From: an uncultured Dorea sp.
GTDB taxonomy: Bacteria; Bacillota; Clostridia; Lachnospirales; Lachnospiraceae
Length of the DNA stretch: 5,042 nt
NCBI GenBank assembly: GCA_910578495.1
Contig: CAJTRE010000055.1
Location: 1-5,042 of the forward strand
Direction of reading: 5' to 3'
The position numbers and the translations under genes are program-made. The notes under the pieces were generated by a model that was given only the letters and a program-made list of their open reading frames with translations, had not been told where the DNA came from and did no database searches. Shown here piece by piece: positions 1-5,042 of the stretch (the first letter of the stretch is position 1; every line of letters begins with the position of its first letter).

Positions 1-458
1 TTTCCCATTGCCCGAATATACTTCGTTGTTATTTCGTCATAAGTAATTCCATCTTCAAATACGTTATTGCTTACCACAACTAAATGATTTGTCTGCTCTT
101 TCAGCATCTTTATATCTCGTATGACATTTTCCGTAACCTGTATTTCCGTCATAGCCTTTTTCTCTGAAAACATCTCATTTGCCGTCAAATTAGAGATACA
201 TTCCAGCAAAACAGCCCTGTCTCCATCTTCCATTTTTTCCAGTGCGCTGGAAATCCGTACAGGCTGCTCAATCGTGAAAAAACCTTTCCCATTTCTTAGC
301 TTCCTATGTCTATCAACCTTTTTCCTTCCCTCGTCATCAAAAACCTGCATCGTTGCAAGATAATATTTTCTCATACCTGCCTGTGCAAGAGAAACAGCCA
401 TTTTCTCCGCATAAGAAGATTTGCCGCTTCCACTTCCTCCAACAACCAAAACCATCAT
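1..458 (-). CDS. cobU: CobU, bifunctional adenosylcobinamide kinase / adenosylcobinamide-phosphate guanylyltransferase (C-terminus cut by window edge)
   Basis: Cytoplasmic enzyme that phosphorylates adenosylcobinamide and then transfers GMP from GTP, giving adenosylcobinamide-GDP for the CobS step. I translated 152 complete codons with no stop or frameshift; family members are about 180 residues, so roughly 30 C-terminal residues lie beyond position 1. Visible motifs: the N-terminal P-loop GGSGSGKS (residues 7-14); YYLATMQVFDDE (32-43), matching the family YIAT-Q-DDE stretch; DRHRKLR (49-55), whose His51 aligns by motif with the histidine guanylylated in Salmonella CobU; LLECISNL; and VVVSNNVFEDGI near the visible end. 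The start is the first of two tandem ATGs (458-456 and 455-453). The first ATG shares one base with the cobT stop (TAATG). Only a weak AAAGG lies upstream, 11 nt away, so translation is probably coupled to cobT. Identity is confident from motifs and context. Confidence 0.95.
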   Translation of the reverse strand, partial: MMVLVVGGSGSGKSSYAEKMAVSLAQAGMRKYYLATMQVFDDEGRKKVDRHRKLRNGKGFFTIEQPVRISSALEKMEDGDRAVLLECISNLTANEMFSEKKAMTEIQVTENVIRDIKMLKEQTNHLVVVSNNVFEDGITYDEITTKYIRAMG

Positions 459-1555
459 TATGATAAATACCTTTCATATTGTTCTACACTGATATCTGAA
501 AACAGCGTTCTTTTACGATATACACACATTGCCATTTCCAATAGCGACAGCATCATCACTGCCCCCGTTCCTTCGCCCAATGCCATTCTGCCGTCTATCA
601 CAGGTTCTATCCCTAATTCCTTCATAAGTTTCTCAACTGCTGGTTCTTTGCCTTTATGTGACGGAATCAGATATCGTATTGTTCCCTGCGCAATTCTTTC
701 TGAAAGCAATGCTGCTACCATGCTGATCACACCATCAAGCACTATCGGTATATGGAAAACGCCGCCGCCAATACAGACTCCAACAAGCCCGGCAATGTCC
801 AATCCTCCGACTGTTTGGAGTACAATGAGAGGTTCCGCTTCATAAAGTTTATACTTTTTGACTGCCTCAGTAATCATCTGCTTTTTACGCTGTAATTTTT
901 CATCGCAAAGTCCAGCGCCCCTTCCAGTCACTTCATCTGCCTCACATCTTAACAATGCCGCTGCAACCGCACTGCTCGTTGTCGTATTTCCAATCCCCAT
1001 TTCCCCGGTTGCGAGGATTTGATACCCCTTCCTTTTGCACTCTTCCACAATTCCTATACCAGTAAAAATTGCCCTGACAGTTTCTTCTCTTGTCATAGCC
1101 GGCTCCTTACTAAAATTTCTGGTACCGCAGCGGACTTTTTTGTTAAGCACTCCTGCAATCTGTTCTTTTCCATTGATTCCAATATCTACAGGAATCGTGT
1201 CCGCCCCTATCTTCGCCGCCATTTTTCCTACGGATGATGCACCCTTTCCCATCTGCGCTGCTACTGCCGCTGTGACTTCCTGACCGGACTGGCTAATGCC
1301 TTCCTCTACAATTCCATTATCTGCGCACATGATGATGACAGCTTTTTTTGAAATATCAATTTCATCCGTACCTAAAATCGCGCCAATCTGTGCGGTGATC
1401 GTTTCAAATCTTCCCATCCCATCAAGAGGCTTGGCTATGGAATCCCAATTTTTCAATACCTTTTTGTATATTTTACAGTCCGGTTCCTGCAAATTAAGTT
1501 TCTTCAAGGTTTCGTCTGTATGGTTATCTAATATGTGCCTCCCTGAGTATTCCAT
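458..1555 (-). CDS. cobT: CobT, nicotinate-nucleotide:dimethylbenzimidazole (lower-ligand base) phosphoribosyltransferase
   Basis: Transfers phosphoribose from nicotinate mononucleotide to a lower-ligand base, giving the alpha-riboside phosphate used in nucleotide-loop assembly of cobamides. The protein has 365 residues, close to the usual ~350. Motifs in order: KPLDGMGRFE (42-51, family KP-GSLG-LE region); MCADNGIVEEGIS (76-88); ATGEMGIGNTTTSSA (182-196), with Glu185 at the position of a conserved active-site glutamate; GGLDIAGLVG (250-259); LDGVISMVAALL (273-284); and LGEGTGA (326-332). Glu328 matches by motif the catalytic glutamate (Glu317) of Salmonella CobT. The ATG start is well supported by GGAGG six bases upstream. 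The gene starts inside the last codons of cobQ (32-nt overlap) and ends one base into cobU. The sequence alone does not reveal which base (DMB, adenine, a phenolic or other) is the natural substrate. Confidence 0.96.
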   Translation of the reverse strand: MEYSGRHILDNHTDETLKKLNLQEPDCKIYKKVLKNWDSIAKPLDGMGRFETITAQIGAILGTDEIDISKKAVIIMCADNGIVEEGISQSGQEVTAAVAAQMGKGASSVGKMAAKIGADTIPVDIGINGKEQIAGVLNKKVRCGTRNFSKEPAMTREETVRAIFTGIGIVEECKRKGYQILATGEMGIGNTTTSSAVAAALLRCEADEVTGRGAGLCDEKLQRKKQMITEAVKKYKLYEAEPLIVLQTVGGLDIAGLVGVCIGGGVFHIPIVLDGVISMVAALLSERIAQGTIRYLIPSHKGKEPAVEKLMKELGIEPVIDGRMALGEGTGAVMMLSLLEMAMCVYRKRTLFSDISVEQYERYLS

Positions 1556-3008
1556 ATATTTCCTCCATGTTTAGATATTCTGATAAGATATCTGCCAGCT
1601 TATCATACTGTTTCTCTTTAAAATCCTTATAATCAATGCAGGATTCAATGAATAATCCCTTATTTTCAGCCAATGCAGTCACAAGAGCGTTTGCAATCGC
1701 AGCCCTGTCAAATATCCCGTGAATATACGTTCCACATACATTTTTATTTCTTCCGGTCACAAACGCCGTTTCCATATTCAACAACTCAGATTTATTCGGA
1801 GAATGCCCGCTATCCCCCACATGTATCTCATATCCATTAAACTCCAATCCTGAAAGTATGGAAAAAAAACCTTCCATTTTATTCACTGTACCGTGTACCT
1901 GACGGCGCACTTTTTCACGTTTCAGCCTCGTTGTGACAGGCAGTAATCCCATTCCTTTCATGGTTCCGCCATTTTCCATTCCTTCTGGATCAGAAATATG
2001 CTCCCCCATCATCTGATACCCGCCGCAAATACCACAAACCGGTATATTTTCCGCCATTTTTATAACTGCTGCTTCCAATCCTCTCCCACGCATCCAGTCA
2101 AGGTCACTCATTGTGTTCTTGCTGCCCGGTAAAAAGACCATATCCGGACATCCTAATTCCGCTGCTGATGCAACATAGCGAACAGACACCTCCGGTATCT
2201 GTTCAAACACATTAAAATCCGTAAAATTAGAAATTCTGGGATACCTGATGACTGCTATATCTATCTTTCTTTTTTCTTTTTTTCTAAAGCGCTCTGTCAG
2301 ACTGTCCTCATCCTCTAATCGTATATCCATATAGGGTACTACCCCTGTTACCGGAATACCTCCCTTTTCTTCCAGTATCTCAATGCCGGAATCAAGCAGT
2401 GAGCGGTCTCCCCTGAATTTATTAATAATCAGTCCTCTCACACGTTTCTTTTCCTCTTCCGTAAGCAGCAGCAGCGTTCCTAAAAGCTGTGCGAATACAC
2501 CGCCCCTGTCAATATCGCCTGCCAGCAATACCGGAGCATCCACAATCTCTGCCAGTCCCATGTTGACAATATCATTCTCGCGTAAGTTTACCTCTGCCGG
2601 ACTTCCAGCGCCTTCTATCACAATGATATCTGCCATTTCCTCTAACTTTCGGAAAGCTCTCTTAATATCCGGAATCAGCCCTCGTTTATAAGAAAAATAT
2701 TCCCTCGCGCTCATATTTCCAAGAACCTGCCCATTTACAATTACCTGTGAACCTGTATGGTCTGTCGGCTTTAATAAAATCGGATTCATGCAGACCAACG
2801 GGGTAATCCCTGCTGCTTCTGCCTGCATGACCTGAGCCCTTCCCATTTCAAGTCCTTCCTCTGTAACAAAAGAATTAAGCGCCATATTCTGTGACTTAAA
2901 AGGAGCTACTCTGTATCCATCCCGTTTCATTATCCTGCATAGTCCCGCTACCAAAAGACTCTTTCCTGCACCGGACATGGTTCCCTGAATCATAATAACC
3001 TTTGCCAT
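1524..3008 (-). CDS. cobQ: Cobyric acid synthase (CobQ/CbiP), glutamine-hydrolysing
   Basis: ATP- and glutamine-dependent amidase that converts adenosylcobyrinic acid a,c-diamide to adenosylcobyric acid by amidating four peripheral carboxylates. Its 494 residues are typical of the family. The N-terminal dethiobiotin-synthetase-like domain (about 1-230) has the ATP loop GTMSGAGKS (9-17), KSQNMALNS (38-46), EGAGSPAEVNL (132-142) and DIDRGGVFA (165-173). The C-terminal class I glutamine amidotransferase domain (about 250-435) has LPGSKNTMSDL (293-303) and GICGGYQMMG (326-335), with Cys328 as the expected nucleophile. It also has GYEIHVG (392-398) and GTYIHGIFD (426-434), with His430 as the expected catalytic histidine. 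The GYEIHVG and QNMALNS blocks separate it from the related a,c-diamide synthase CbiA/CobB. The start ATG lies two bases after the ATPase stop and is preceded by AGAGG. In an anaerobe the name CbiP is equally apt. Because CobQ acts on an intermediate of corrin-ring synthesis, the host probably does more than cobinamide salvage. Confidence 0.97.
   Translation of the reverse strand: MAKVIMIQGTMSGAGKSLLVAGLCRIMKRDGYRVAPFKSQNMALNSFVTEEGLEMGRAQVMQAEAAGITPLVCMNPILLKPTDHTGSQVIVNGQVLGNMSAREYFSYKRGLIPDIKRAFRKLEEMADIIVIEGAGSPAEVNLRENDIVNMGLAEIVDAPVLLAGDIDRGGVFAQLLGTLLLLTEEEKKRVRGLIINKFRGDRSLLDSGIEILEEKGGIPVTGVVPYMDIRLEDEDSLTERFRKKEKRKIDIAVIRYPRISNFTDFNVFEQIPEVSVRYVASAAELGCPDMVFLPGSKNTMSDLDWMRGRGLEAAVIKMAENIPVCGICGGYQMMGEHISDPEGMENGGTMKGMGLLPVTTRLKREKVRRQVHGTVNKMEGFFSILSGLEFNGYEIHVGDSGHSPNKSELLNMETAFVTGRNKNVCGTYIHGIFDRAAIANALVTALAENKGLFIESCIDYKDFKEKQYDKLADILSEYLNMEEIYGILREAHIR
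1562..1566 (-). promoter_or_regulatory. Ribosome-binding site of cobT
   Basis: GGAGG on the minus strand, six bases before the cobT ATG (1555-1553). It decides the start. It lies inside the cobQ reading frame, in the Met-Glu-Glu codons near the CobQ C-terminus, so cobT can recruit ribosomes directly despite the 32-nt gene overlap. Confidence 0.85.
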
Positions 3009-3010
3009 AA

Positions 3011-3805
3011 TTACCTCTCATATTTTCCAATCTGCTTCATATACGCAAGAATCTTTTCGTTTCCAATAAAGTCTTTTTCATTCATATCATATAATCGTTC
3101 GATAAAATCCGATTCAAAAATCTCCTCTGGCGTCCCATATCGTTCCACATACTCTCCTTTCAGGCAGAGTATTTTATCGGAAACAATCTTTGCCAGTTCC
3201 AATTCATGTAAGGACATAATAACAGTCAGTCCTTTTTTCTCCCTCATTTCCTGTAATAATAGCAAAAATTCAAGCTTATATTTGATATCCAGATAAGACG
3301 TCGGTTCATCTAATATCACAATTTCAGGTTCCTGACAGATTGCCCTCGCCAGCATCACCCGTTGCTTTTGCCCGTCGCTTATCTTGCCAAAGTCTTTTTC
3401 GCTGATGTCTGTTATATGGGTAAGCTGCATCATTTCATCTACAATCCGCTCATCTGCTTCGGATAAAATGCCAAACCATCCGGTATATGGATAACGCCCG
3501 GTTGCAACCATGTCTCTGCAGCTTTTCAGTTCTACCCTTACCCTCTCCGTAAACACTACGGACATTTTCTTTGCCAGTTCCTCTGCCTTCATTTCAGACA
3601 AATCATCTTCTCCAAGATATACTGCTCCGCCAAGTAACCCAAGCTGCCCTGCAATACTTTTTAAAACGGTAGATTTACCCGCACCATTTGGTCCGATCAG
3701 GCACAGGATTTCTCCTTCCCGCAGTTCAATTTCCATATCCTTGATCAACGGTTTATTATCATACCCCACACACATTTTTTTCGTGGAAAAATAATAGTTC
3801 TTCAT
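3011..3805 (-). CDS. ABC transporter ATP-binding protein, BtuD/FecE type (probable corrinoid importer)
   Basis: Cytoplasmic ATPase subunit of an importer, pairing with the FecCD-type permease just upstream. Taken from the ATG at 3805 it has 264 residues, a normal length. Motifs in that numbering: Walker A GPNGAGKST (38-46); signature ISDGQ (142-146, variant of LSGGQ); Walker B VILDEP (163-168); D-loop SYLD (170-173); switch histidine in MSLHE (His200). The Q-loop is unusual: SVVFTERV occupies the place where a glutamine is normally found. An in-frame TTG at 3844 would add 13 residues. It has no Shine-Dalgarno, lies inside a predicted stem, and the extension does not resemble the family, so I prefer the ATG, although its own site (AGAG about 11 nt upstream) is weak. 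The last codons carry the cobQ ribosome-binding site. Family assignment is firm. Corrinoid as cargo is inferred from the adjoining cobQ-cobT-cobU; iron-siderophore or haem systems have very similar ATPases. Confidence 0.93.
   Translation of the reverse strand: MKNYYFSTKKMCVGYDNKPLIKDMEIELREGEILCLIGPNGAGKSTVLKSIAGQLGLLGGAVYLGEDDLSEMKAEELAKKMSVVFTERVRVELKSCRDMVATGRYPYTGWFGILSEADERIVDEMMQLTHITDISEKDFGKISDGQKQRVMLARAICQEPEIVILDEPTSYLDIKYKLEFLLLLQEMREKKGLTVIMSLHELELAKIVSDKILCLKGEYVERYGTPEEIFESDFIERLYDMNEKDFIGNEKILAYMKQIGKYER
3014..3018 (-). promoter_or_regulatory. Ribosome-binding site of cobQ
   Basis: AGAGG on the minus strand, five bases before the cobQ ATG (3008-3006). It is formed by the final Glu-Arg codons of the ATPase gene. 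The junction reads stop-TT-ATG, so terminating ribosomes are positioned to reinitiate on cobQ. Confidence 0.75.
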
Positions 3806-3820
3806 GCTTTTCGATTCTCT

Positions 3821-3888
3821 TTTCGTCCAAACGAAACATAGCAAATCTTAGGTGGTGTTCTTTAGCGCCTTAGATTTGCTTTTCGTTT
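3821..3888 (-). other. Permease-ATPase junction with a long imperfect hairpin and a competing short hairpin
   Basis: In the minus-strand transcript, bases 3880-3868 pair with 3852-3840 in a 13-position stem with one A-A mismatch. The loop region (about 3853-3867) contains the permease stop codon (3864-3862). The stem extends below a 3-nt bulge (3839-3837): AAACGAAA at 3888-3881 pairs perfectly with TTTCGTTT at 3836-3829. Alternatively, TTTCGT (3836-3831) can pair with ACGAAA (3826-3821) around a TTGG loop, giving a perfect 6-bp hairpin just before the weak AGAG site of the ATPase gene. The two states share 3831-3836 and exclude each other. No U-run follows the long stem, so it is not a classical terminator. 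A role in mRNA stability or in tuning ATPase translation is inference; chance in AT-rich sequence is not excluded for the lower stem. Confidence 0.6.
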
Positions 3889-4884
3889 TATAATCCAAAG
3901 CACCACTGGCGCACCGAAAATCGCCGTCACGGTGCTAATACTCAGTTCTGTTGGCGCAAGTATTGTTTTCGCAAGCAAATCACAAAACAAGCAAAAAGCA
4001 CTTCCCCCAACAAAGCAGGCAGGTATCATCCAAATTGGCTCTGTTGTATTCAGCAATTTCTTGACCAAATGCGGCACTGCAATTCCAACAAAAGAAATCG
4101 GTCCCGCAAATGCCACAATACACGCAGATAAAATACTGGAGAAAATTACAATACACACACGCAAAAGGCGTAAATTAACACCCACATTCCGCGCATAAAC
4201 ATCTCCCAACTGGTAAGCGCCAAGTGGCTTTGACATCAGAAAAACTGTCAAAGACGCGGCGGCAACCACAACGGTCATAACTTTTACGTTTTCCCATGTC
4301 ATTCCCGAAAAACTTCCCCGTGACCAGTTGTGAAGATTTACAATATCCGCATCATTGGCAAAGGTAACTACTAATTCCGTGACCGCCGAGCAAATGTAAC
4401 CTATCATAACTCCGCTGACTACCAGCATTGACATATTATGGATTCTATGGGACATCAAAAGTACAAAGCCCATAGATAGCATAGCTCCAATAAACGCAGC
4501 CAAAATCATAGTTGCCGATGTCACCCTGACTCCCCTTCCCATGAGAAAAACCATTACAAGCGCCACCACCATTTTAGCCCCGGAAGAAATTCCTAAAACA
4601 AACGGTCCTGCAATCGGATTATTGAAGAATGTTTGCAAAAGATATCCGGCAAGAGAAAGCGCACCCCCGAGAAGCAACACGGCTATCGCCCTCGGAAGCC
4701 TGATATCCCACAGAATCCTTGTTACCGTTCCATTACTTTCCTGCCCGCTAAATATTCTTGCCACATCCGGCAATGCGATTCTGACACTTCCAATACAAAT
4801 ATTTAATATGAAAAAAATCAAAACGCAGGCTCCAAGCAAAAAGAAAGCCGCAATTTTTCTATGTTTTCTGTTTTTATGCATCAT
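3862..4884 (-). CDS. FecCD/BtuC-family ABC transporter permease (probable corrinoid importer)
   Basis: Integral membrane subunit of a metal-chelate/vitamin B12-type importer, presumably a homodimer in the cytoplasmic membrane. Its 340 residues are typical. Many hydrophobic segments are visible, roughly at 12-31, 63-84, 94-114, 122-144, 150-175, 199-217, 240-262, 284-305 and 313-333, after a short basic N-terminus. Family hallmarks: DIRLPRAIAVLL (60-71); GGALSLAGYLLQ (73-84) then FNNPIAGPFVLGISSGA (87-103); a W-RGSFSG-TW block (187-197); GPISFVGIAVPHLVK (261-275), the conserved segment that contacts the ATPase; and PTELSISTVTAIFGAP (311-326) near the C-terminus. The start is the first of two tandem ATGs, with AAAGG eight bases upstream. 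That site overlaps the stop of the binding-protein gene. The C-terminus (KRKANLRR) is encoded by one arm of the junction hairpin. BtuC is the best guess from context; the family cannot be resolved further by eye. Confidence 0.94.
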   Translation of the reverse strand: MMHKNRKHRKIAAFFLLGACVLIFFILNICIGSVRIALPDVARIFSGQESNGTVTRILWDIRLPRAIAVLLLGGALSLAGYLLQTFFNNPIAGPFVLGISSGAKMVVALVMVFLMGRGVRVTSATMILAAFIGAMLSMGFVLLMSHRIHNMSMLVVSGVMIGYICSAVTELVVTFANDADIVNLHNWSRGSFSGMTWENVKVMTVVVAAASLTVFLMSKPLGAYQLGDVYARNVGVNLRLLRVCIVIFSSILSACIVAFAGPISFVGIAVPHLVKKLLNTTEPIWMIPACFVGGSAFCLFCDLLAKTILAPTELSISTVTAIFGAPVVLWIIKRKANLRR

Positions 4885-4892
4885 AATCGCAG

Positions 4893-4897
4893 CCTTT
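4893..4897 (-). promoter_or_regulatory. Ribosome-binding site of the permease gene
   Basis: AAAGG on the minus strand, eight bases before the permease ATG (4884-4882). Its first A is the last base of the binding-protein stop codon, so the two genes are likely translated in a coupled way. It supports the 4884 start. Confidence 0.65.
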
Positions 4898-5042
4898 CAC
4901 TCTAAATGATAAAGATAGTTCATATCATCATTTTCTCCCTGTATCATCGAATGGATATCCTCAATGAAATATCCGATTGCAAGGGATTGCTGGTACATAT
5001 CGTTTGTTGTACACCACACATTTCCATTCTCCACAGCCTTAA
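4897..5042 (-). CDS. ABC transporter substrate-binding protein, C-terminal fragment (gene continues beyond right edge)
   Basis: An open frame enters from the right edge and reads 47 codons to a TGA at 4899-4897. It contains AVENGNVWCTTNDMYQQS, then IGYFIEDIHSMI and a YLYHLE end. This matches the C-terminal pattern of class III (TroA/BtuF-like) binding proteins: an alanine-valine-(x)-asparagine/glycine-asparagine-valine strand, a tyrosine/glutamine loop, and a final amphipathic helix. It lies 12 bases upstream of the permease gene in the same direction, the usual SBP-permease-ATPase order. The signal peptide and lipobox would be at the unseen N-terminus. It would capture the ligand outside the membrane and deliver it to the permease. 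The fragment is too short to tell corrinoid from other chelate ligands. Confidence 0.85.
   Translation of the reverse strand, partial: KAVENGNVWCTTNDMYQQSLAIGYFIEDIHSMIQGENDDMNYLYHLE

Noticed and set aside
306..845. A 179-codon plus-strand open frame lying antisense to cobU and cobT
   Set aside because: It runs opposite two clearly recognisable enzymes, has a low-complexity Ser/Thr/Pro/Ile-rich translation with no recognisable family, and is explained by the codon composition of the minus-strand genes.
1524..3008. Reading this gene as cobyrinate a,c-diamide synthase (CbiA/CobB) or dethiobiotin synthetase
   Set aside because: The N-terminal loop is shared with those families, but QNMALNS, DIDRGGVFA, the GYEIHVG motif and the GICGGYQMMG amidotransferase block fit CobQ/CbiP specifically.
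3840..3880. The large hairpin as a Rho-independent terminator between permease and ATPase
   Set aside because: In the direction of transcription the stem is followed by ATGTTTCGTTTGG, not a U-run, and the downstream genes clearly belong to the same operon.
3889..3894. Perfect TATAAT on the plus strand, resembling a -10 box
   Set aside because: There is no matching -35 at 16-18 bp, it lies inside the permease coding region, and no plus-strand gene lies downstream.
4541..4909. A 122-codon plus-strand open frame antisense to the permease N-terminus
   Set aside because: It is a shadow of the permease gene. Its translation is not protein-like and spans the well-supported permease start and the SBP stop.
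4885..5042. A cobalamin riboswitch upstream of the transporter genes
   Set aside because: This stretch is fully accounted for by the C-terminal codons of the binding protein plus a 12-nt spacer. Any riboswitch would have to lie beyond the right edge.

Overview
The window is a tightly packed stretch of a single minus-strand operon for corrinoid (vitamin B12) uptake and late-stage cobamide assembly. Transcription runs from the right edge (5042) to the left edge (1). Six genes are supported, and the two at the edges are cut by the window. The moderate-to-low GC, AGA/AGG- and ATA-rich codon use, strong GGAGG-type Shine-Dalgarno sites and protein flavour (for example KPLDGMGRFE in CobT, VVFTERV in the ATPase) suggest an anaerobic Firmicute, probably a gut Clostridia/Lachnospiraceae-type organism. 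That placement is inference and no species can be named.

Layout in transcription order: (1) C-terminal 47 codons of an ABC substrate-binding protein (4897-5042); (2) FecCD/BtuC-type permease (3862-4884); (3) BtuD/FecE-type ATPase (3011-3805, preferred ATG start); (4) cobyric acid synthase CobQ/CbiP (1524-3008); (5) CobT, nicotinate-nucleotide:base phosphoribosyltransferase (458-1555); (6) CobU, cobinamide kinase/guanylyltransferase, with its C-terminus cut at position 1. Junctions are 12 nt, 56 nt, 2 nt, a 32-nt overlap and a 1-nt TAATG overlap. No intergenic stretch approaches 300 bases.

How the genes work together: the SBP, permease and ATPase form a complete class II-type importer. Its position beside cobamide genes suggests a corrinoid cargo rather than a siderophore or haem. 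CobQ amidates the corrin ring to cobyric acid. CobU activates adenosylcobinamide to the GDP derivative. CobT makes the alpha-riboside phosphate of the lower-ligand base. The missing steps (CbiB, CobD, CobS, phosphatase) and any cobalamin riboswitch would lie outside the window.

The only notable non-coding structure is the permease-ATPase junction (3821-3888). It can form a long imperfect stem around the permease stop codon, and a small competing hairpin shares one strand with it. I see no mobile element, CRISPR, RNA gene or clearly novel system; the rest looks like an ordinary metabolic operon.
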